A stretch of 60,000 bases of DNA, taken from contig NC_087062.1 in NCBI RefSeq assembly GCF_963678635.1, forward strand, positions 11,516,670 to 11,576,669. The letters run 5' to 3'. Source of the stretch: Symsagittifera roscoffensis (taxonomy: Eukaryota; Xenacoelomorpha; Acoela; Convolutidae). Each line of letters starts with the position of its first letter. Position 1 is the stretch's first letter. This document shows positions 1 to 10,387 of this stretch, in pieces. The translations under genes and the position numbers were made by a program. The notes under the pieces were generated by a model that was not told where the DNA came from, made no database searches, and was given only the letters and a program-made list of their open reading frames with translations.

Positions 1-1190
1 CGCCTGTTGTATATTTGTAAAAATGATTGTAACGCGGTCGTGACATCCTTCGATTTCAATGGCTTTACGCAAACTTAACGAGACATGCATTCCAGTGCAA
101 CCAAAAAACAACCTATTTTTTGGTTGTATTTTACAGGTTTATCATTATAAGTTAAAGTATCTGAACACTTGCATCTATGTCATGAACTATGATTATCAGA
201 TACGCTATTTTGCGACAAATATCCCAGTATTTGTTAAAAGGGAATTCTGTAAATCAAAAGTGTACAGATGTTTTTGAAAGTTTTGATGTACCTTTCAAAT
301 TATTCACGCCTCCTCACAAAGCTGGACCTCAGTTATGTATTTCCATTTTAATTGTTTTTTTTCTTCAGCTGGTGTACATTTGCTGTGATTTTTTTTTGAT
401 GCTTTGCTTTTTCTGTCATTGACAAAAACCAATCATTATCAGACGTTCTGTACTGCTGGGAATTGTCTTCGCTCCATTCTGAAGCAGGGAATATTGTTTA
501 GACAAACGAACTGCTCAAATGAAAGTCACATATTCAAAGGCATTTGACAAGTATCTCACCGTAATCAGTTTCTCCACCAGAATTTTTTTCACATGTTTGA
601 AGAAGAACATCTCCGCAAGATTAAAGTGTCTGCAAAGTTTCGGAATTTACTGAAAATGTTTTGCGGAATTGATCCTGTCGTATATAATAAGCATGTATCA
701 GAAGTAGGCTTAACGGAGCGGATGTACGGTATCTGCCCACCTTTTTTAGATGATGTATCGTCAAAAAAAGTTTTCAAATGAAATAAACTCAAACGACTTT
801 ATGTTCTTTTTCAGGATCTCTCTATTTGCTTGTCACTTTGCCTGGATGGCTTGATGAAGCAAATGAATTTCAGACGCAAGCAAAAAAAAAACTCGTACTT
901 TTTGCGGTTTTTTGATAGCCTGTAAAAGGTTGCAATACCTCGAAAACGAAATAAATCCAAGCAAGCTTTCAGCAAACTGTAATCAAAATTTTCAATTTAC
1001 TTGATAAGTTCCGCGCATCACTAGTACTGACCAATCCAGTATAAATATATAGGCAAAAAGACATCACTCGGTCGTTGTCAACCCATTCTTGCACTTAATA
1101 ATTTTGCTTCATTAGCTCGAACTTCTTTGATAGATCGTTTAACATCAACGAGACACGGAAAAAGATTGGGTCTGGGGAAATTTCTAAAAT
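1..1190. other. AT-rich sequence left of the satellite, no firm gene
   Basis: Mixed AT-rich sequence with short open frames only. The one stretch that looks somewhat protein-like is listed separately at 593-781. I see no recognisable domain, RNA gene or repeat elsewhere in this segment. Confidence 0.5.
593..781 (+). CDS. possible short exon or ORF, unrecognised
   Basis: A 62-codon frame opens with an ATG shortly after a T-rich tract and reads with mixed, fairly balanced residues, beginning MFEEEHLRKIKVSAKFRNLL and ending SSKKVFK. It has no domain I recognise and no signal peptide. A GT that could serve as a splice donor follows the codons for FLDD near 755. It could be an exon of a gene extending to the left, or chance. 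No coding neighbour within the window supports it. Confidence 0.15.
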   Translation: MFEEEHLRKIKVSAKFRNLLKMFCGIDPVVYNKHVSEVGLTERMYGICPPFLDDVSSKKVFK

Positions 1191-1194
1191 TTTG

Positions 1195-1345
1195 CAGGTA
1201 AAGGCATGGCAAGAATGGCAAGGTAGGGCAATGCAAGGGAAATGGGCGCAGGGCTTTCCAAATTAAGGTTAGTCATTGCTGAGCAAACAAGTGCAGGGCA
1301 GAACAAGGCTGGGCATGATATGACAGGGAAGAAAAAAGCAAAACC
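1195..1345 (-). repeat. inverted left edge of the satellite
   Basis: In this first ~150 bp the units read as GCAGG, GCAAG and GCARR, the complement of the rest of the array. The orientation switches between about 1335 and 1360, where a purine-rich run gives way to TTGCCCTGCC units. The array therefore begins with a short block facing the main block. Confidence 0.75.
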
Positions 1346-4300
1346 TTGGCTTGCCCTGCCCTGCCCTCCCTTGCGAAGCCCTGCAGTTTCCATGTGCGGT
1401 CTTGCCATGCCCTGCCTTACTATTCAATGCACCTCCTTGCCTCGCACTGCCCTGTTATTACTTATTCTCTAGTGCAATGCCGTGCCTTCTTGCACATGGG
1501 CGCTCTGCCCTGCCTTGCTTTGCCTTGGGCTGCCCTGCCCCCACCTTGCCTTGCACTGCCCCGTCTGGGCCTCTTGCCTTGCTTGGCTTTGCCTCACCCT
1601 GAACTTCCCGGCTATGCTCTGTCCCTCCTTGCCTGGCGCTGATCTTTCTTGGCTAGCCTTGCCTTGTTTTGCCTTGCACCTTCTTCATTTGGCCTGCCTT
1701 GCGCTTCATTGATTTGCACTGCTCTGTTTTTCGCTCCCTTGCTCTGCCCTGCCGTGCTTTGCGCCACCTTGCTTTGGCTTGCACTACCCTGAATTGTCTT
1801 GCACTGCGCCGTTCTGCCCTGCTTTGCGCTGCGCTGAGCTGCCCCGCCTGGCTATGCACTGAAGTAAAACCGCGTTTGCCTTGCGTTGCCCTGGCTTGCG
1901 CTGCCTTGTCTGAGCTGCACAGCCATTCCTTTCGCAGCCCTGCCATGCTCCTCTCTTCGATGCACTGATTTCCCAGTGCCCGGTCTACTGGTCTTGCCAT
2001 GCCCTGCCTTACTCTTCAAAGAATCTGCTTGCCTTTATCTGCCCTGGTTTAACATGCCCTGTGCCGTGCCATGCCCTCCGCTGACTGGCTTTTTACCTCC
2101 TTGGTCTGCATTTTCCTGCCTTGCCCTACCCTGCTATCACCCTCTTTACTCAGCGCTGCTTTACCTTGCGTACCTTGCCTTACGCCGCCATGCTTTGTCG
2201 TATGCTACCCTGCCTTGTCTTGCACCGCCCTGCCCTGCCTGACCCTTGTTGCCCTGCCCTGCTCTGCCTTGCTTTGACTCGCAATGCGATGGCTTGCTTT
2301 GCATTGCTCCTCCTTGCATTGAGCTTCCTTGCGCTGACCGGCCTTATCGTACGGTACGCTGCCCTGCCCTTGTTGGCACTACAACGCCGTGTCCCAATTT
2401 GTTTTTCACCCTTGTTGCACTGTGGTATGCCCTGCTTTTCGCTTCCTTACTCAGCCCTGCCTTGCATTGCTTTACGCTTGCCTTAACTTGCCTTGCGCCC
2501 GCCCTGCGCCGCCCTGCTTCGGTTTGCGCTGCACTACTGTGCGCCTCTCTCTTTCCGTAGACGGCCCTAACTTTTTTTGCGCTACACTACCTTGCTTGGC
2601 CCTAGTTAACCTGTTCTGCCTTGCCCCGCCTTGCGCTACCCTTCTTCTCCGTGTGATTACCTGCTTTGAGCTGCCTTGTTTTACTCTGCACTGAACTCCT
2701 CTACTTGGCGCTGTCCTGTCATCCTCTTCTTTGTTCTTTAATGATCCATCCGGCCCACACTTTTACAGTTTTGCCTTGGGCTGCACCGCTCTGCCTAGCT
2801 TTGCATCTCACTGTAGTTAAATGTCTTGTTCGCATTGGGTGCCTTGCCGTACGCTACATGTTTCGGCCTTCCATGCTGTAACCTGTCTTGCCATGAGATT
2901 GCCTTGCTTAAGGCAACTTTGCTTAGGCCGTTCTGTCCCTCCGTGCCTCGCACGGCCCTGCTTTTAACATTTCTGTCGTATCATGTCATGCCTTACGCTA
3001 CTCTGACCCTACTTGCCTTGCTACATTCTACCTCGCCATACGCTGCCCTACCCTGTTTTGCGCTACCAAGCTGTTTATTGTCTTGCGCTACCTTGACCTG
3101 CCTAGCCCTACTCTTCCTGCCCTACCCTGCCTCGCCATGCGCTGCCCTGCTTTGATTTGTCTCTCTTTGCCTTGCTTCGCAATGCCCTACCTTGCGCTTT
3201 TTAGCTCTGCTCTTTGCTCTGTCCTGCTATGCCTTTTACTTGCGCTGCTTCTCCTTGCCCCTCTTTCTAAATTCTTGCATTGCATGTCCTGCAATGCCCT
3301 GCGCATCCCTAAGCTGCCCTCCGCCGCTCTTGCTTTACGCTGCTCTGTCTTGATCTGCCCTGCCTTGCCATGTAATACGCTTAACTATCTTGCCTCGGTC
3401 TGTCCTGCATTGCATTGCTTTGCTCTATTTTTTGCTCTGCCCTTACATGTTACTCCCAGCGCTGTCCTGCTTTTCCTAACTTTTGATGCCATGCACTGTC
3501 TTGCGGTACTCTGCTTTGCCTTTTGTTGCCATGCACATCTTTGCTCAATGCTACCCTTCTTTATCCTAAATTGACATGCCCCTCTTTGCCCTGCACTACG
3601 CTGCCAAGCTCTCCTTATCCTGCACTGTCCTGCTTTTCTGCGCGCTGCTTAAGTTTGTCTTTGTTTCGCTACCTTGCCCTGTCCTACCTTGCCTTGCTAT
3701 GCGCCGCCCTGTTTTGTACTGCTTTGTACTGCCCCTTCTTGTCTTGCGCTGCGCTGCGCTGCCTTGCTTTGCTTGCGCTGCGTTGGCTTACCTTATCTCA
3801 AGTTGCCTTGCATCTACTTCCATTGCCCTACCTTGCGCTGCCTTGCTCTGCACTGCCCTGTCTGCCTTTATGTGCGCTCCCCTCCTTGCAGCCTTGCATT
3901 GACCTGACTTGTCTTCCGCTGCCCTGCCCTGCCCTGCTTTGCGCTACCCAGTCCTGCTGTGCACTGCCTTGCGCTGCGATGCCCTGCCCTGATTTGCCCT
4001 GTCTTTGCATTGCCTCGCGCTGTCCTACCCTGCTTTGCGCTACCCAGTCCTGCCTTGCACTGATTTTTTTGCGTTCGTGCATTGTGCTGCTTTGCTTCGT
4101 GCTGCACTGTCCTGGGTTGCCTCGAACTGCCCTGTTTTGCATTGCGACGCCCTGATCTGATCGGCGCTGCTTGCCGCCTTGCACTTCCATGCCTTGTTTT
4201 CCGCCGCCCTATTTTCATTTGCGTTGCCCTGACCTTCTTTGCGCTACCCTGCCTTGCTTTGCCTTGCCCTGCCTGCCTTGCCCAGCTTCTTTTTTCCTTG

Positions 4301-4830
4301 TCCTGACTTTCATCGTCATGTTGGCCCTGCTCTGTTTCTCGCTGCTAAGCGCTACCTTGTCATGCCTCACGCTGCTCTGTCCTCTTTGTCCTGCACAGCC
4401 CTACCTTCTGTTACGCTACCCCGCCTTGCCTCGCGCTGCCCTCCCTGCTTGGACTTCCTCGCCTTGCCTTGCCATGCGCTGCCCTTGCGATAGCTTGGCC
4501 CTCAAAGTTTTGCTCTGACCTGCTATAACTTGCAGTGTACTTGCCTGCCCTGACCTGCCCTGACCTGCCCTGACCTGACCTGCCTTGTCATTGTTCATTT
4601 TACGCGGTCCTGCTATTTTTTCGTCCCAATTCACTGCCCTGGGCTGCCTTTCTCTGCCCGCCTTGCCGTACCCTGCTGTTTCGCTGTCCTGCCCTGCCTT
4701 GCGCTAACCTGCCTAGCTTTGGCTTTCGCTGCCCTGCTCTGCTTTGCATTGTCCTGACATGCAGTTTTTGTTTGCCCAATCCCGCTTTGCTTCGTCATGC
4801 TCTGCCCCATTTTGTCGAGCCCCTCATTGC

Positions 4831-5160
4831 CTCGCGCTCTACTGCATTGGTTTGCCGTGCCTCTCCTTGCGTCGAGCTGTCCTGACTTGCTATTCGCTTC
4901 CATGCCTTGCTGCGCCATGCGCTTTCCAGCTATGCCCCGCCTCTCTTTGTCTTGCGCTGCCCTGCCTTGATTGGTCTTTTCCCGCTTTGCCACGCCATGC
5001 GCTGCCCTAATTTGTATTTTGCCTGCCTGCCCTGTCTTGCGTTGCCTTACTTTTCGCATCCTGCTTTGCGCTTACTTGTTTTGCTCTGCCCTGCTCTGGG
5101 CTGCCTTACTCTGCTCCCGCTTGCCTTGTGATGCCCTGATTTGACCGGCGCTGCTTGTTG
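4831..5160 (+). repeat. higher-order duplication inside satellite, left copy
   Basis: About 330 bp is repeated 830 bp downstream (about 5661-5990). Shared landmarks include CTCGCGCTCT at 4831 and 5661, and ATGCCCTGAT followed by CGGCGCTGCTTG at 5131 and 5961. The copies differ by scattered substitutions, so the duplication is old relative to the tandem array at 38-49 kb. A further fragment of the CGGCGCTGCTTGCCGCC landmark occurs near 4160. Confidence 0.8.
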
Positions 5161-5184
5161 CCTTGAACTGCTTGCCGCCTTGCA

Positions 5185-5600
5185 CTTCCTTGAGCCTCCT
5201 CGCCTTGCACTGCGCTGTGCTGCCTTGCTTTTCCCCCCTTGCTTTGACCTGCCGTGCTTAGTTTTAATCAGAGCTGCCAGGCTTTGCCTTACCCAACCCT
5301 GGTACTCCATGACCTGGTTTACGCTACCCTCCTTTAATCTGCGCTACCTTGCTTTGAGCCGCTCTGCCATGCTCCTCCCTGCGCTGCTCTGCTCTGCTGG
5401 TCCTGCCCTGTCAGGACATACCCAGCCTTTCTCTGCTATGCCCTTTCTTGTCTTCCCCTGCCCTGCTTTGCCCTGCCTTGTACTTCTTTGCTCAGCGCTG
5501 ACCTGCTTCACCTTAACCTGCCCTAGATTTCTTTGCCCTACCTTACCTTGCCCTGTCTTGCCTTACGACGGCCTGCCCTGAATGGCCCTCTTTGCCATGC
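5185..5600 (+). repeat. higher-order duplication inside satellite, copy 1 of a ~500-bp block
   Basis: The block carrying CCTTGAGCCTCCTCGC, a polyC-flanked TTTTCCCC run, CCCTGGTACTCCATGACC and CCTGCCCTAGATTTCTTTGCC recurs at about 8285-8780 in the same order and orientation. This shows kilobase-scale duplication superimposed on the 5-bp unit. Confidence 0.8.
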
Positions 5601-8284
5601 CCTCCCATGCCCTGCTTTGCCTCGCCATGCCTTGCCTTGCTTTGCCATGCCTCTTCTTGCCTCGCGCTCTCCTGCATTGATTTGCTCTGCCCCTCCTTGC
5701 GTTGGTCTGCCCTGTCTTGCTGTTCTTTTCCATGCTTTGCCGTGCCATGCACACTCCAGCTACACCCTGCCTCTCCTTGTCTTGCGCTGTCCTACTTTGC
5801 TTGGCCTTGTCCTGCTTTGCCTCGCCGCGCGCTGCCCTAACTTGTATTTCGCCTGCCTGCCCTGTCGTGCTTTGCCTTTTTTTTCGCATCCAGCTTTGCG
5901 CTGCCTTGTTTCGCTCTGCCGTGTTCTGGGCTGCCTTGCTCTGCTCTCCCTTGCCTTGCGATGCCCTGATCTGATCGGCGCTGCTTGCCGCCTTGCGCTG
6001 CTCTTGTCTTGCCTTAAGCTGCCTTGTCTTGACTTGCGCTTACCTGCCCTGCGTTGCTCTGCACTGCCTTGCCTTGTGCTGCCCTGCTTTTATATGCCAT
6101 GTCTTGCTGTGCCTCGCCATGCGCGGTCCTACCATGACCTGTCTCTCCTTGTATTTTGCTGCCCTGCCTTGTTTGACCTTGTCCTGCTTTGCTTTGCCAA
6201 GCGCTGCCTTGTTTCGCTATGCACCTCCTTGGCTTCTGAAGCCCTGCTTTGCTTTGCGCTTCTCTGACATGCTCGTCGTTGCCAAATCCGCTTCCCTGTT
6301 TCTTGCAATGGGCTGCCCTGTTTGATCTTGCTTTGCCTCGTGCTTCCCTGCCCTGCCCTCTCTGGCACTTCCTGACTTGCCTCGTCATGCACTGCCCTTG
6401 CGTTACTTTGCCCTAACTTGCATTGCGCTTGCCAGACCTGATTTGCTTTGCCTCATTTTGCGTTCCTATCTTGTGTTTCCCTGTCTTGCCATCTACTGCC
6501 TTGCCTTGCTTTGCGCTTCCTTGCCCTGCTTTGCACTATCTTGTCTTGCATTTTGCTGCCCTGCCATACTATGCGCTGCCATGCCTTGCCTCGCCATGCG
6601 CTGTGGTACCGTGCCCTGCCTCTTCTTGTCTTGCGCTGCCCTGCCTTGCTGCTTAACCTTGTCCTGCATTGCCTCGCCATGCGCTACCTCGCCGTACGCT
6701 GCCCTGTCTTGCCTCGCGCGCTCCATGCCTGCCTGGCCCTTTTTGCATTTTGCATTGTCTCCCCTTGCGCTGTTCTTACGTTGAACTGTCCCTTCATTGT
6801 CTTTCGCTGCGCTGTTGTAACTTGCATTGCGATTGCTTGCTCTGTCCTTTCTTGCCTCGTCTCATTTTCAAGTTACTGTCTTGCGCAGAACAACGCAGCC
6901 TTGCTTCGTGTTGCCTTGTCTTGGGTTGCCTCGATCTGCCCTGCACTGCTCTGCCGTGCATGCGATGCCCTGAATTGGCCTGCGCTACTTGACACCTTGC
7001 ACTGCCATGCCTTGCCTTCCGCTACCCGAACTTGCTTTGCGCTAACTTTCCCTGTCCTGCTTTGCCTTGTGCTACCCTGCCTTCCACTGCCCTCCCTTGG
7101 ACTGCCCTGCCCAGCGCCGCCTTGTTTTGCGTTGCACTGCTGCTCTGCCTTAAGGTTCCCTGAGTTGCTCTTCTTTGACCTATCATTCTTGCCTCGCCAT
7201 ACACTGCCGTTTTTTTTGCATAACTCTCTTTAATTTTTGCTTCCCGCCTTGCTTTGAGCTGCGCTGTCTTGCCTTGTCATATGCTGCCCTTCTCTGCCCT
7301 GTTTTCTTTTTTTTTGCGTTGCCCTGCCTTGCTTTGTTCTGCCCTCAGCTTCCTTTCTCTTTCTAGCCTGAATGGTGTTGCGTTCGGTGCTCTGATTTAC
7401 GCTGCCTTGCCATGATGATTTTGCCCTAGCTTACTTTGCATTTTCCCTCCTTTCGTGTGTTTTTTTTTGCGCTGCTCAGCGCAGCCATGTTTTGAGCTAC
7501 CCACCTTCCTTGCGCCATTTTGTTTGATCTGCCCTGATTGGCCATAGGCCTTAGAGCTGCGCTCCGCTGCTCTACCTTGCATTGCGCTGGCCTGCCCTGT
7601 CTTTCCTCACTTTCAGCATTCCTTCGTTGCCCTGCCTTTTGTTGCACAGCCTTGTTTTCTCCTGCGCTGCCTTGACTTTTCGTGCCCTGCCTTGCCGCCT
7701 TGCTTTGCCGTACCTTGCTTTATGCTATCCTCACTTGCCTTGTGCTACACTTCTCTGCTTTGCACTGCGCTACATTGCCCTGCACTGCCTTGTTATGGGA
7801 TGCCTGCTTTGCCTTGCCCTGTTTTGTGTTGCGTTGAGCTACGCTGTTCTGCTTTGCGCTGCCCTGCCATGGTAAATTTTGCCCTACCCTGCGTTGCAAT
7901 GTCGCTACTTCTGCTGTCCTGCCTTGCGCTGCCCTCCGCCGCCTTGATTTGCGCTCCCCTGCCTTTCCTTGCCCTTTGTTGCCCTGTATTACGCTCATCT
8001 GCCCTACTTTGCTCCTCCCTGCGCTGCCCTACTTTCCTTAACCTGTAATTCCAGGCCCTGCCTTCCTTACATCTCCTTGCTTTGCGAAACCCCGCCTTGC
8101 CCTACCCTAGGCTGCCGTAACTTGGGGTTCACTGTTTTGCCTTGCAATGCACTTCGCTGCCTATTTCGACGCTGCCATACCCTGTACAGCCATTTTTTGA
8201 CCTGTATTACGCTCAGCTGTACTGCTTTGCTACTCCCTGCGATGCATTACCTTTCAGTGTACTGTAAAAAAAATGTACTGTCTT

Positions 8285-8780
8285 CCTTGAGCCTCCTCGC
8301 ATTGCACTGCACTTCACTGCGCTGCGCTGCTTTGCTTTTCCCCCTTGCCTTGATAAGCCGTGCTTGGTTTTGATGTGCTGATATGCCTTGCCCTGCCGTG
8401 CCCTTTTTTACTCAGAGCTGCCATGCTTTGCCTTACCCTACCCTGGTACTCCATGACCGGGCTGACGCTGCCCTTCCTTATTCTGCACTACCCTGCCTTG
8501 AGCTGCCCTGCTATGCTCCACCCTGCGGTGCTCTGCTCTGCTGTTCCTGCCCTGTAAGGCCACACACAGCCTTCCTCTGCTTTGCCCCCTCTTGCCTTCC
8601 CCTGCCCTGCTTTGCCCTGCCTTGTACTTCCTTGCTCAGCGCTGACCTGCTTCACCTTAACCTGCCCTAGATTTCTTTGCCCTACCTTACGTTGCCCTGT
8701 ATTTCCGTTCGACGGCCTACCTCACACGGCCCTCTTTGCCATGCCCTCCCATACCCTACTTTGCCTCACCATGCCTTGAC
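8285..8780 (+). repeat. higher-order duplication inside satellite, copy 2 of the ~500-bp block
   Basis: Second copy of the block at about 5185-5600, sharing the same ordered landmarks with substitutions and small indels. It lies near the right edge of the satellite. Confidence 0.8.
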
Positions 8781-8850
8781 TTGCTGTGCCATGCCCTTTC
8801 TTGCCTTGCCATGCAACTTGCTTTGCCATGCATCTTCTAGGCCATATGTC

Positions 8851-9279
8851 TAGACACTTCACCTTGATCCTAAATAAAAACTCTTAAATGTCGTTTTTCC
8901 TGACTTTTCGAAAAAAATTCAAGAGTACTGCTGTTTTTAGCTTAAACATAGTCCCTCAAAAAATTGCTTAAACGTTGCGCCCGTAAGAACTCAAAATGAC
9001 TCGCATTTAAATATAAAGTTCAAACGATCTGAAAAAAAATTAAAACCCAAAAAATCCTTACGAGTCCAAACTATGCACAGGATAGGCGCACATTTTTATG
9101 TGGGTAATTTTCTGGAATCCAGAGACACTTCTTCAAACATGATTGAATTTTGTCGGCACGATCAAAAGAAACACAAAAACGAAGAAAGATAAAACAAAGA
9201 GAGGTCTTATAACGGAATCCACTTACTATTCTCAAAATACACAGTTTGGTGTTGATTTTTGAAAAAGAACAACGGACTA
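8851..9279. other. AT-rich intergenic sequence
   Basis: AT-rich sequence with many A or T runs follows the satellite edge. I see no gene or repeat family here. Confidence 0.5.
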
Positions 9280-9731
9280 TTATTTTGTCATCATTTTTTG
9301 ATTAAAGGGAAATAAAGAGATAAACAAAAACTTGAACCGGAGTTGAATTGAAAATTCATTATCTGTCTTAAATTTCGTGTCTTTTAACCTGGAAAACGGA
9401 GAATTAGAGGTAAAATTTTTGAAAGGTTTTTTCCCATTGTTACGACACCACATTTGTTCTCTACGAATTTTTTTTCGAGGAAATAAAAAAGTTGAGCTAG
9501 AAGACACAAATTCATTCATGGTTTTTCCGATTACTTTCATTGACATAGACGGAACAACAAAACTAATAAATTTGGGATGACTTGACTTTGGCGGAGCAAT
9601 AGAACCTTCTTCCAGCTGGTTTGAGCAAAATTGCAAACATTTTGTTGGTCGAGAAAATTTAGACATATCCAATTTTGGTCCGACAGAATTTATTTGAGTT
9701 GAGACGAGAGGGTCGAATTTAACTGGCTGTT
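9280..9731 (-). CDS. unrecognised minus-strand open frame, ~150 codons
   Basis: The minus frame is open from about 9731 to a stop at 9280. A first ATG giving MSKFSRPTKCLQF lies near 9666. An AAACAG just upstream, at about 9732, could be a splice acceptor, which would make this a 3' exon. The reading is Ser/Lys/Phe-rich and has no domain I recognise. A 150-codon frame is unusual in sequence this AT-rich, but the composition (runs of K, F and N) also fits chance. It may be an isolated exon or relic, and no partner exon was found. Confidence 0.25.
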
Positions 9732-9864
9732 TTATGGCTCATAAAAAACTTAGAGCTTATAAAAACTAAGAAAAAATAGCTAATAAAACAAAAGTCATAA
9801 AAAAGCCCATAAGGAAACTGGTTGTTCAAAAGCTATGCATAAACTTTAATTGTTTTTTTTTTTC

Positions 9865-10036
9865 AAGAGACGAACGACTCGCCACGAAATTAATTATTTG
9901 CGAGCTGTTAACAGCCTTTCGACAAAGAGGTTTTTATTCGGTTGCTCAACTTGAGCGACCGAATGAAAGGCTACTTGTCGAAAGGTTGTTAAAAGCTCAC
10001 AAACATTTAATTTTGTTGCCAGTCGTTCGTCTCTTT
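9865..10036. repeat. fold-back inverted repeat, arms ~85 bp
   Basis: The left arm begins AAGAGACGAACGACT and the right arm ends AGTCGTTCGTCTCTT. The arms are near-complementary along their length, meeting around 9950 at GCTCAA/CTTGAGC. Internal landmarks such as CCTTTCGACAA and ATTCGGT occur on both arms. The arms repeat in diverged form in the next 300 bp, so this is a member of a fold-back family. Confidence 0.85.
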
Positions 10037-10078
10037 AAGAAAAATAATTAAAAGTTATACAGCTTTATAAGCACTAAA

Positions 10079-10345
10079 ATAAGAGCTGTTTAAAACTTCA
10101 ATTTTGAAAACTTGAAGATTTTAAACAGCTCTTATTTTAGTACTAGACGGACGACCGGCCACGAAATCAAAGATCTGTGAAATTTAAACGCCCTTTTGAC
10201 AAGTAGGTTTTCATTCGGTTGATTAAGTTTTAAACAGTTTTTATTTTAGTAGTTTAGACAAGACGACTGATCACTAAACTGTTGATTTTTGAGCGCATTT
10301 TTGTCAGGCAGGTTTATAATTCGGTTGCTAAAGTTTTAATCAGCT
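10079..10345. repeat. tandem half-copies of the fold-back element with a 21-bp perfect hairpin
   Basis: A perfect 21-bp inverted repeat (TAAAATAAGAGCTGTTTAAAA and its complement) spans about 10076-10141. It is followed by two direct, diverged copies of the fold-back arm (about 10129-10226 and 10227-10332) and the beginning of another (TTTTAATCAGCTC...). Each copy carries TTTTAAAC.G.T.TTATTTTAG followed by an ATTCGGTTG landmark. The last partial copy runs to within about 40 bp of the start codon of the secreted-protein gene. Confidence 0.75.
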
Positions 10346-10387
10346 CTTTTTCAGTTCTAGAGTTAAAGGGACAACATAACATCAGAA

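Larger units (their letters stand above)
1195..8850. repeat. degenerate pentanucleotide satellite, about (YYTGC)n, 7.6 kb
   Basis: Nearly the whole stretch can be read as 5-bp steps of the type CTTGC, CCTGC, GCTGC, TTTGC or CATGC, roughly 1,500 steps, with T-rich or A-rich interruptions. Because 15 bp equals five codons, all plus frames stay open for long runs rich in Leu, Pro, Cys and Ala, and minus frames give Gln/Ala/Gly/Lys-rich runs. These are by-products of the repeat, not proteins. The composition (about 55-60% GC, strongly C+T on this strand) differs sharply from the AT-rich flanks. Longer duplicated blocks lie inside it and are listed separately. Confidence 0.95.

Noticed and set aside
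1184-8779. Dozens of long ORFs rich in Leu/Pro/Cys/Ala (plus) or Gln/Ala/Gly/Lys (minus)
   Set aside because: They arise because a 5-bp unit without stop codons keeps every frame open. There is no start context, domain or splice logic, and both strands are open at once.
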